Assembly: GCA_964442735.1 (NCBI GenBank)
Contig: CAYUAP010000070.1
Coordinates: forward strand, 1 to 26,953
Direction: 5' to 3'
DNA: 26,953 nucleotides
Source of the DNA: JAUNBG01 sp964442735
GTDB lineage: Bacteria; Planctomycetota; Planctomycetia; Pirellulales; Thermoguttaceae
Shown: positions 15,089 through 22,060 of the stretch, piece after piece
How the letters are laid out: the number at the start of each line of letters is the position of its first letter
How positions within the stretch are numbered: position 1 is the first letter of the stretch
The notes under the pieces: model-generated
What the model saw: the letters and a program-made list of their open reading frames with translations, nothing else
What the model was told of the DNA's origin: nothing
Database searches by the model: none
Made by a program: the position numbers and the translations under genes

Positions 15089-17028
15089 AAAATAATTCAA
15101 TACGCAAAACATTAAGATTTATGCAATGGTGTGTCTTAACTTTTATTCTGGTACTGGGAAGTCTGATGATCTATGATACCTTGCGTAGTAAAGCTCCACT
15201 GAATAGAGGGTTAATCCAATTGGACAATCTCAAGCTCCAGAATATAGAAGACCCGGAATTGGCGAAAACCGTTCGTGATCTTGATTATCTTTATCGGGCA
15301 ACCTATTTTCAAACGCGTGACAAACAGAGTCGTGGATTTCTCCTGCTTGGGATAGCGTTTATTTCCTTGTGTGGTCTCATGACGGGGGAATTGTTCCTGT
15401 TTTCGCCTGTCTTAAAGGTTCCGAAGCAGAATTCATCCAATCCGGAAAAAGAACGAAGACAACTACTGATTTTTTCCTGTTGCGGTCTGGTTGTACTTTG
15501 TGTCGTACTTGTGGTGTTTCGGATCTGTACCATTGATAATACAAAACAAGAAACCGGTTCTGAAACCCGGGGAGCCATTGCCCAAACGGCATTGGTATCA
15601 AAAATACCTGTAGAAACATTGCCAGATCAGACTTCTGATAAACGGGAGACTTCTGATAAACGGGAGATTGTTGAGTCGGGGGCACTGAATTTGACCGCTG
15701 GTACTTCTGTCACCGATATGACCAATTTACCTGTGACCAAACCACCTGTGACCGAACCACCTGTAACCAAACCATCTGTAACCGAAACAGTACCAGTTAA
15801 AACTGCCCCTGTTAAAACTGCTCCTGTTGAGACAGTTGTATCCACACCAGTCCCAGCCAGGCCGGCGGAGGAAAAAATTATTTTATCAGATGTTCTGGAG
15901 GCGGAAACGCATCAATGGCCTCAATTTCGCGGGTCCTTGTTGCCGAACAAGAATTCACTTCCGGCGAAATGGGATTTTAATGAAAAATGGAAGGTGAAAA
16001 TTCCGTTGAAGGGATTTAATTCTCCGGTTATCTGGAACGAAAAAGTTTTTGTTGCGGGAGGTAGTGATACGGAGCGTGCCGTCTTTTGTTTCGATATTAC
16101 AACAGGAAAACAGCAATGGGAGGTCAAATGCAATCAAGCGCCCAAACTACCGGAAGTTGGTGACGATACTGGTTTTTCTGCTCCGACGCTTTGTGTCGAT
16201 AAAGATCAGGTTTATGGTATTTTTGCGACGGGCGAAGTTATCTGTTGTTCCCATAGTGGAAAAGTCGTTTGGCGTAAACAATTGCCGTTTCCGGAAATAA
16301 TGTACGGGTACGCATCATCTCCCGCCCTGTTTGGAGATAAACTGTTAATTCAATATGATTTGGATGAAACACAGACCTTTTACGCTCTTGATATTCATAC
16401 AGGCGAACCGCGTTGGAAGACGGAACGAACGACATCACCATCCTGGTCATCCCCGGAAGTCTGGCTTAAAGACGGGAAAGGCCTGATTTTTACTGCGGGA
16501 AATACGACGGCAGGTGTACTTGATGCGGAAACAGGTCGGGAAATCTGGAAGAATGAATGTTTAGGGGGGGAAGTAGCTACATCGGCCACGGCAGTCGGGG
16601 ACACTATCTATTTCTCCAATTCAGGGGCGTTTACCGGGGCGTTTTCTGCCGTCGATGGAAAACTTCAGTTTCAGAACGAAGACACACCGGCTCCCGATGT
16701 CGCTTCTGCTTTACTGGTCGATAATATCTATTTGCTCTTCAGTAGTGGTGGAAGTGTTATTGCCGTCGATGCCAGGAATGGAAAAGAACTCTACGAAGAA
16801 GTTTTTGACAATGGATTTTATTCTTCTCCTGTTTTGTTACAGAATAAAATTGTTGCGGTCAATATGGATGGCGACCTCTTCCTGTTAACTGCCAGCGAGA
16901 AGAAATTATCCATTGAGGGAAAATTTTCACTAGGAACGAAAATCGTCGCTATTCCCGCATTCCATAACGGTAATATTATTCTGCGTACTTTTGAAAACGA
17001 ATTGATTTGTCTGGAGGCCAAAAAATGA
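15085..17028 (+). CDS. Polytopic membrane protein with a C-terminal beta-propeller
   Basis: This is a 647-aa protein starting at the ATG that overlaps the previous stop (ATGA, 15085-15088). A longer in-frame reading from 14908 would lie wholly inside the NapH-like gene and is rejected. Three membrane segments (about 14-30, 74-95, 119-138) flank a charged helical loop that includes DPELAKTVRDLDYLYRATYF. Then comes a long Pro/Thr/Val linker made of short repeats. From about 270 there is a PQQ-like propeller opening with QWPQFRG, with blades such as CFDITTGKQQWEVK and VLDAETGREIWKNE. The linker would hold the propeller away from the membrane. The loop-plus-propeller layout looks specific to this gene cluster. 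No catalytic residues are visible. Confidence 0.82.
   Translation: MKNNSIRKTLRFMQWCVLTFILVLGSLMIYDTLRSKAPLNRGLIQLDNLKLQNIEDPELAKTVRDLDYLYRATYFQTRDKQSRGFLLLGIAFISLCGLMTGELFLFSPVLKVPKQNSSNPEKERRQLLIFSCCGLVVLCVVLVVFRICTIDNTKQETGSETRGAIAQTALVSKIPVETLPDQTSDKRETSDKREIVESGALNLTAGTSVTDMTNLPVTKPPVTEPPVTKPSVTETVPVKTAPVKTAPVETVVSTPVPARPAEEKIILSDVLEAETHQWPQFRGSLLPNKNSLPAKWDFNEKWKVKIPLKGFNSPVIWNEKVFVAGGSDTERAVFCFDITTGKQQWEVKCNQAPKLPEVGDDTGFSAPTLCVDKDQVYGIFATGEVICCSHSGKVVWRKQLPFPEIMYGYASSPALFGDKLLIQYDLDETQTFYALDIHTGEPRWKTERTTSPSWSSPEVWLKDGKGLIFTAGNTTAGVLDAETGREIWKNECLGGEVATSATAVGDTIYFSNSGAFTGAFSAVDGKLQFQNEDTPAPDVASALLVDNIYLLFSSGGSVIAVDARNGKELYEEVFDNGFYSSPVLLQNKIVAVNMDGDLFLLTASEKKLSIEGKFSLGTKIVAIPAFHNGNIILRTFENELICLEAKK
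15631..15666 (+). repeat. 18-bp in-frame duplication (TSDKRE)
   Basis: The unit ACTTCTGATAAACGGGAG occurs twice in tandem with no mismatch and encodes TSDKRE twice at the start of the linker of the propeller protein. Perfect identity implies that it is recent. Confidence 0.9.
15730..15835 (+). repeat. 15-bp in-frame repeats in the Pro/Thr/Val linker
   Basis: The linker is built from 15-bp units encoding PVTKP-like and then VKTAP-like pentapeptides. The copies vary mainly by codon changes. Extended Pro/Thr linkers like this are typical of spacers outside the membrane. Confidence 0.75.
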
Positions 17029-19949
17029 TAATTCATCCTCTATTGCCGGAACTAATAGCACTACAGCGGCAGGATCACTATTTGCGTCCGGAGGCTTTAA
17101 AGGAATTAAGTGAACGGCTTCGGATTCCTCTCAATCAGATTTATAGTGTGGCATCGTTTTATCAGGCGTTTCGATTTAAGCCTGGCGGTAAACATCATAT
17201 AAAAGTTTGTGTTGGGGCTGCCTGTTATGTTAAGGGGGGTGAAACACTTTATAACGAATTTGTCAAATACCTCAAAATACCGGAGGATTCGGACACCTCC
17301 CCGGATGGACTCTTCACCTTGAGTAAAGTATCTTGTTTGGGATGTTGTATGCTCGCTGTAGCCGTACAGATTGATCGACATATCTACGGTCATGTGACGT
17401 CGGAAATAATACCATCAATTCTGTGCGATTTTTTACGGACGGCGCGGGAAGAAGATCAAATTCCTTCGAAAATCGTGTCGGAAGAATTTCGGGCCGAGAT
17501 TCGTATTTGCCGATGTTCTTCCTGTCGTGCCGCTGGCAGTGGTCGTATTTACAATGCTTTTGTCTCCGAAGGTATTGCGGGGAATTTCGACTATACCGTT
17601 AAAGAAGTTGGTTGTCATGGAATGTCCTATCGAGCTCCACTTGTAACGATTGTCGTGGAAGATTCTGTCTATCATTACGACCATGTTAACGAGTGTGATG
17701 TCAAGGCGATTTTAGCCAATCATTTTACACCGAAAGGGCAATTGACGCGGATATCGTGGAAGAGTGGTCTTTTTCTCGACTTCTTTTATCGTCGCCGCAG
17801 TTGTACCTGTATGGAGGAGACGCCCTTGCTTCAGGAGATCGATAAAACGCGGCTGGTTACACGAGACAGTGGAATTGTGAATCCGGAATCGCTGGAAGAT
17901 TATCGGGTTCATGGTGGTTTAACGGCATTTGAAAAAGCGTGTACCATGACACCGGTATCCATTATTGAACTATTGAAGAAATCGAAGTTACGTGGTCGGG
18001 GTGGTGGTGGATTTTTAACGGGGCAGAAATGGCAGATGGCCTTCGAAGCTATTGGTGATACTAAAGTTGTCATATGTAATGCGGATGAAGGAGATCCGGG
18101 GGCATTCATGGACCGTATGCTTTTGGAATCATATCCCTATCGTGTTTTGGAAGGAATTATGACGGCGGCCCTTGTCATTCATGCGAAGTGTGCCATTATC
18201 TATATTCGGGAGGAATATACCCAGGCAGTTGCGGTACTGGAACGGGTTATTGACCAGTTACGGGAATCCGGTTGTTTTAAAGCATTGGAACCTGAATTCG
18301 ATATTATTCTGTTTCGTGGTGCGGGTGCATTTGTTTGTGGTGAAGAAACGGCCCTGCTCGAATCCATTGAAGGACGACGGGGAATTCCTCGAAAACGGCC
18401 TCCATTTCCCGTAACTAGTGGTCTGTTTGGTGTTCCGACTCTAATGAATAATGTCGAGACCTTCGCCTGTATCCCGATTATTCTGGCGGATAACGGAGCC
18501 GCATTCAATGCGTTGGGAACCAGAGAATCCCATGGTACCAAGGCATTTGCCCTGGCCGGTAAAGTACGACAGGGGGGATTAATTGAAGTCCCCATCGGCA
18601 TATCCATTCTTGATATTGTTGAAAAATACGGAGGAGGTGCGGAGGAAGGTCATCAAATTAAAGCGGTTATGATCGGAGGTCCGTCCGGGGGCTGTATCCA
18701 TCATCGACGATTTGATCTGGCGGTTGATTACAAGACCTTGCAGAAAAACGGTGCCATGATGGGGTCTGGGGGCTTGATCGTTTTGGACGAAGGTGATTGT
18801 ATGGTTGATCTGTCTCTCTATTTTCTCCGTTTTCTGCGTAACGAATCCTGCGGAAAATGTACTATGTGTCGTGAAGGAGTTGCGCGTTTGTGTGACCTGG
18901 TTACTCTATTGACGAGGAAGGTAAATAAAAGTCAGGCACTTCTCGACCGAATTGAACAGCTTGCCCGATATATTCAGCAGGGATCGTTGTGTGCGTTGGG
19001 GCGAACGGCTCCCAATATGGTTTTGAGTGCTCTTCACGAATTTGGAAACGAGTTCGAAGCGCATTTACAGAACGAATGTCCTGCTGGAAAATGTATTGAA
19101 TTAACCAATTTTCAGATCGCCGATAATTGTATTGGCTGTACGAAATGCGCCCAGGCTTGTGTTGTTGGGGCCGTTGAATGTGATATTTTGGAACAAGCGC
19201 GAATTCTGTCCGATAAATGCGTAAAATGCGGGGTCTGTCGTTCTGTCTGTCCGGAACGGGCAATTCACAATATCTGTCAAACCTATCCCGAAAAAGAACA
19301 GGTTCCTCTACCTGTCTATCAACCGGCGACCGTCGAAGGAGACAGTGTGAAAATAGATGGTATTCTTTATCCGTTTGTCTCGGGAAAAACCATGTTGAAC
19401 TATGCGGAAAAATATCAATGGGATCTTCCGACCTTGTGCTATTTAAAGAACGTCAACGAAAAAGCGCATTGTATGGTTTGCGCCGTTTGGGATGCTACCC
19501 TGGGGCGGTTTGTTCCCGGCTGTGAACAACTTCTCCAGCACGGACATGTCTATGAAACACAAGGGGATCGTGTTTACGCGTTTCGACGGGAAACACTATC
19601 GTTAATGTTGTATCGTCATGACTTCAAATGTGGACAATGTGTTGCGAAGGAAAAATGCCGATTTCTTGAGTTAATTAAACACTATGGTGCTAAAAAGGAG
19701 AGAAGCGAGATTGTCCTTCCGGAAAAAATCGAAGCGAAGCATATTGTTTACGATGCGGGAAAATGTATTCTATGTCAACGTTGTGTGGAAATTTCTCAAA
19801 ATGTTTTGGCGGTTCATTATCGGGCGGAGCGTTCCTGTATTTCTCCCGCCCCAATGACTTGGGATAGTATCTCCGCAGAAAAAGCGGAAACACTCTGTTC
19901 TGTCTGTCCTACTGGAGCACTGTTTCGGAAGAAGGGAGTAAATCCGTAA
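17025..19949 (+). CDS. NuoE-NuoF-NuoG(N-terminal) fusion, HydCBA-like without hydrogenase domain
   Basis: This is a 974-aa cytoplasmic protein. Its order is: NuoE-like thioredoxin [2Fe-2S] domain (1-150; CVGAAC, CLGCC); a second such domain (155-245; CRCSSC, VGCHG); NuoF with FMN site GRGGGGFLTGQKW (from 324), NADEGDPGAF, NAD site CGEETALLESIEG, and cluster site SCGKCTMCREG with a distal LCALG; two [4Fe-4S] sites (about 701, 731); and a NuoG/HydA-like N-terminal part with C-x10-C-x2-C-x13-C, H-x3-C-x2-C-x5-C, and a last CILCQRC/CSVCP site. It should oxidise NADH and spread electrons over many clusters. The domain order equals HydC-HydB-HydA(N) of bifurcating hydrogenases, but the H-cluster domain is absent. 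I chose ATG 17025 (GGAGG upstream, ATGA overlap) over an in-frame TTG at 17007. Confidence 0.88.
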   Translation: MIIHPLLPELIALQRQDHYLRPEALKELSERLRIPLNQIYSVASFYQAFRFKPGGKHHIKVCVGAACYVKGGETLYNEFVKYLKIPEDSDTSPDGLFTLSKVSCLGCCMLAVAVQIDRHIYGHVTSEIIPSILCDFLRTAREEDQIPSKIVSEEFRAEIRICRCSSCRAAGSGRIYNAFVSEGIAGNFDYTVKEVGCHGMSYRAPLVTIVVEDSVYHYDHVNECDVKAILANHFTPKGQLTRISWKSGLFLDFFYRRRSCTCMEETPLLQEIDKTRLVTRDSGIVNPESLEDYRVHGGLTAFEKACTMTPVSIIELLKKSKLRGRGGGGFLTGQKWQMAFEAIGDTKVVICNADEGDPGAFMDRMLLESYPYRVLEGIMTAALVIHAKCAIIYIREEYTQAVAVLERVIDQLRESGCFKALEPEFDIILFRGAGAFVCGEETALLESIEGRRGIPRKRPPFPVTSGLFGVPTLMNNVETFACIPIILADNGAAFNALGTRESHGTKAFALAGKVRQGGLIEVPIGISILDIVEKYGGGAEEGHQIKAVMIGGPSGGCIHHRRFDLAVDYKTLQKNGAMMGSGGLIVLDEGDCMVDLSLYFLRFLRNESCGKCTMCREGVARLCDLVTLLTRKVNKSQALLDRIEQLARYIQQGSLCALGRTAPNMVLSALHEFGNEFEAHLQNECPAGKCIELTNFQIADNCIGCTKCAQACVVGAVECDILEQARILSDKCVKCGVCRSVCPERAIHNICQTYPEKEQVPLPVYQPATVEGDSVKIDGILYPFVSGKTMLNYAEKYQWDLPTLCYLKNVNEKAHCMVCAVWDATLGRFVPGCEQLLQHGHVYETQGDRVYAFRRETLSLMLYRHDFKCGQCVAKEKCRFLELIKHYGAKKERSEIVLPEKIEAKHIVYDAGKCILCQRCVEISQNVLAVHYRAERSCISPAPMTWDSISAEKAETLCSVCPTGALFRKKGVNP

Positions 19950-21043
19950 TGCTTCAAAAAACAGGGATTTTACTGACGGCTATTTTGGGGTTGGTTTTTT
20001 TGGCCCTTTATGTTTTTATGAATTGGCAATGGAAACCATTGCCGCAGGAGCCCGTAAAATTGATTCCTTCATTTGGTCATCTTCTCTTGGATAGTGTTCC
20101 GCTCGGTGGTCTGACCACAGCAGGGAAGGGGATTGTGGCTGGAAATGAACGAGGTGAACTTCTGGTCTTTTCGAGTTTGGAACCGGACAATCCGCCGATC
20201 ATTCATACCCTATCGAAATATCCTATTATCGCTCCTGTTTTGGTTAAGGACAACTGTTATTATGTTGGAGATGAAAATGGAACTTTTTGGTGTTATAGTC
20301 CGGAGAAAGGGGGACTATGGTCGTATAAAACCGGCAATCAAATCTCGGGAAGTGCTATTTATAGTGACGGTTTGATTTGGGTTGGATCCCATGATCAATC
20401 ATTGTACGCATTGAATGCCCAAACGGGCGAAGTTCATCATACCATTGAATGTAATGGTCAGATCAATGGAACGCCATTATTTTCCGAATCGGATAAAATG
20501 CTCTATCTTGGTAATTGTGATGGGAATTTGCGGAAGGTCGATATTCAACAGGGAACGATTGTTGGAGAACTTAATTTTGAATCGCCGATTCCGGAATCTC
20601 CGGCGCTTTACGGCGGTCTTCTTTACCTTCTCTGTCATAACGGAACATTAGGGGCGGTGGATCCGGTATCATTTGAGGTACATTATCGGATAGAGACAGG
20701 TAAATCATATGTAACCACTCCCTATCCAACTGATTCCTTCCTGTTTCTGACCGATTCTGATGGTATTATTAGTGTACATGATCGAAAAACAGGGGCATTG
20801 ATAACGGTACTTCCAGAGGCAGAAGGTATGACCCCTCTTCGTGCGGGGAGTGACACGGCTGTTTATGCGGTTTCACAGGAAGGAAAACTATACGAATGGA
20901 AAAATCAGAATGGAGAATGGAAACCACGTCTTCTGCAAGATTTTCAAACCGACTGTCGGACCGGAGTACTGTTGTGCGATAATGTATTATTATTTGCGGA
21001 TGATAGCGGCGGACTGTTTTATTATCGATTGGAGATACAATGA
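19949..21043 (+). CDS. Membrane-anchored PQQ-like beta-propeller protein (small)
   Basis: This is a 364-aa protein. One N-terminal hydrophobic segment (TGILLTAILGLVFLALYVFM) serves as anchor or uncleaved signal, with the propeller outside. Blades follow the BamB/PQQ-like pattern: GNERGELLVFS, GDENGTFWCYSPEKG, GSHDQSLYALNAQTGEVHH and GNCDGNLRKVDIQQG. It lacks the FRG opening of the other propellers here, so it belongs to a different branch. No active-site residues are visible. It starts within the stop codon of the fusion gene (TAATG) after GGGAG and overlaps the ABC gene by 4 nt. Its place next to a LolD-type ATPase might suggest a role in assembly at the membrane, but this is a guess. Confidence 0.8.
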   Translation: MLQKTGILLTAILGLVFLALYVFMNWQWKPLPQEPVKLIPSFGHLLLDSVPLGGLTTAGKGIVAGNERGELLVFSSLEPDNPPIIHTLSKYPIIAPVLVKDNCYYVGDENGTFWCYSPEKGGLWSYKTGNQISGSAIYSDGLIWVGSHDQSLYALNAQTGEVHHTIECNGQINGTPLFSESDKMLYLGNCDGNLRKVDIQQGTIVGELNFESPIPESPALYGGLLYLLCHNGTLGAVDPVSFEVHYRIETGKSYVTTPYPTDSFLFLTDSDGIISVHDRKTGALITVLPEAEGMTPLRAGSDTAVYAVSQEGKLYEWKNQNGEWKPRLLQDFQTDCRTGVLLCDNVLLFADDSGGLFYYRLEIQ

Positions 21044-21741
21044 ATTTGACTTTAAAGAACATTGACAAAAAATTCACTTGGGCGGGAGAGTCCGTCCCGC
21101 TTTTCGAACAATTCAATTTATACATTTGTCAGGGAGAAGCTGTTGTTATCATGGGGCCTTCCGGAAGTGGTAAAACGACTCTCTTGCGAATGATTAATGG
21201 TTTGGAGGTTCCCGACGGTGGTGAAGTATTGTTTGATGAATTCTCCCTTTATCAATATAACGAGCGGCAGAGAAGACATTTTCGAGGTGAAAACATTGGC
21301 GTTTCCGATCAATATGCGCAAATGCTTCCGCAGTTGACTGCCCTGGAGAATGTTCTGATTCCCAATTTAGGTCAAACAGAGGATTTAACGGAATACGGTC
21401 GATCTTTACTGGTTGAGTTTGGTTTGAGGAAACAGATCAACTTTTTCCCACAACAGTTATCCGGAGGGGAACGACAGCGGGTCGCTCTGGCTCGAGCCCT
21501 GTTACGAAGTCCAAAAATTCTTCTTCTCGATGAACCGACTTCTGCCCTGGACTCCGTGCGAAGTGATGCCCTTTTTGAACTGATCCAAAAACTCAATCGC
21601 GAAAAAAATATTACAATTTTAATGGCCACCCATAATCGACGTGCGCTGGATTTCTTTACAAGGGTCGTTAATATTAAAGAAGTCAACATTAAAGAAGGTA
21701 ACATTAAAGAAGATAACATTAAAGAAGAGATCTCCTGTTGA
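21040..21741 (+). CDS. LolD/MacB-type ABC transporter ATPase
   Basis: This is a 233-aa ATPase. Walker A GPSGSGKTT is at about 40-48, the signature LSGGERQR near 140, Walker B ILLLDEPTSALD near 161, and the H-loop as MATHNRR near 198. The layout fits the LolD/MacB/FtsE branch, which drives lipoprotein release or mechanotransmission rather than classical import. No permease gene is present anywhere in the window, so the partner must be elsewhere or has been lost. The Q-loop region reads GVSDQYAQML, slightly unusual. The C-terminus carries four pentapeptide repeats (NIKEx) encoded by 15-bp repeats, and I know no function for that tail. Last gene of the nine-gene operon. Confidence 0.85.
   Translation: MNLTLKNIDKKFTWAGESVPLFEQFNLYICQGEAVVIMGPSGSGKTTLLRMINGLEVPDGGEVLFDEFSLYQYNERQRRHFRGENIGVSDQYAQMLPQLTALENVLIPNLGQTEDLTEYGRSLLVEFGLRKQINFFPQQLSGGERQRVALARALLRSPKILLLDEPTSALDSVRSDALFELIQKLNREKNITILMATHNRRALDFFTRVVNIKEVNIKEGNIKEDNIKEEISC
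21670..21729 (+). repeat. 15-bp tandem repeat at the 3' end of the ABC gene, 4 units
   Basis: Four 15-bp units (21670, 21685, 21700, 21715), each close to AACATTAAAGAAG plus two bases, encode NIKEV, NIKEG, NIKED and NIKEE. The frame is kept and the stop follows four codons later (ISC then stop). The repeats look like recent slippage that extended the protein. Confidence 0.85.
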
Positions 21742-21899
21742 CAGCTATACAATATTTTGAAGGCAACTATACAATAGAAGGCAGTAGGTGGAAATTTTTC
21801 AAGGATTAAAACGTCATATCTTGTCTATTTTATACAAACAGATACAATGAAGAAATCATGTCTAATATCTCTTGAATATAGGGAGATGTTATCCGTTTT
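21742..21899. other. Intergenic sequence after the nine-gene operon
   Basis: This is the left half of a 319-bp gap. No gene is seen. The string CTATACAATA occurs twice, 26 bp apart, just after the ABC gene (21750-21759 and 21776-21785). I found no hairpin with a T run that would serve as a terminator for the long operon. Confidence 0.4.
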
Positions 21900-22017
21900 A
21901 TACTCAAGGTTGTTATAAAAGTCTATTTTTCAAAACAGGCGAGATGCCTGTTTTGGAAGATGCGAACGAGACGTCTGCGCTTCCGGGAAATGCCGAATTT
22001 ATAACATCGTACAGTAT
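21900..22017. repeat. 118-bp MITE/REP-like element, inverted and diverged copy
   Basis: This is the reverse complement of the element at 116-233, at exactly the same length, with scattered substitutions. The terminal repeats are 21900-21921 and 21996-22017. The hairpin with an AAACAGGC stem (21932-21954) is well kept, whereas the other (about 21962-21978) has a mismatch and a G-T pair. The changes visible are mostly transitions, so this copy is older or less constrained than the left ones. Its right end lies only 43 bp before the start at 22061 and so overlaps that gene's promoter region. Confidence 0.8.
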
Positions 22018-22060
22018 ATATAAACAGAAAGCTGAATTATAGAATTTATGGAGAAGTCAG

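Noticed and set aside
17007..17024. TTG start for the NuoE-F-G fusion
   Set aside because: The ATG at 17025 has GGAGG at 17013-17017 and the 4-nt overlap seen at the other junctions.
17025..19949. Ordinary complex I or a [FeFe]-hydrogenase
   Set aside because: No proton-pumping or quinone-binding Nuo subunits are in the window, and the protein ends after the NuoG N-terminal clusters without an H-cluster domain.
11022..21741. Nitrous oxide reductase (nos) cluster
   Set aside because: A NapH/NosR-like protein, propellers and an ABC ATPase occur together, but there is no CuA/CuZ-type protein, NosD or NosL, and the propellers are PQQ-like.
21742..21790. Promoter from TTGACA near 21738 for the downstream gene
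   Set aside because: The TATACA-like boxes lie at the wrong distances from the TTGACA, and the ATG is about 300 bp away beyond the repeat element.
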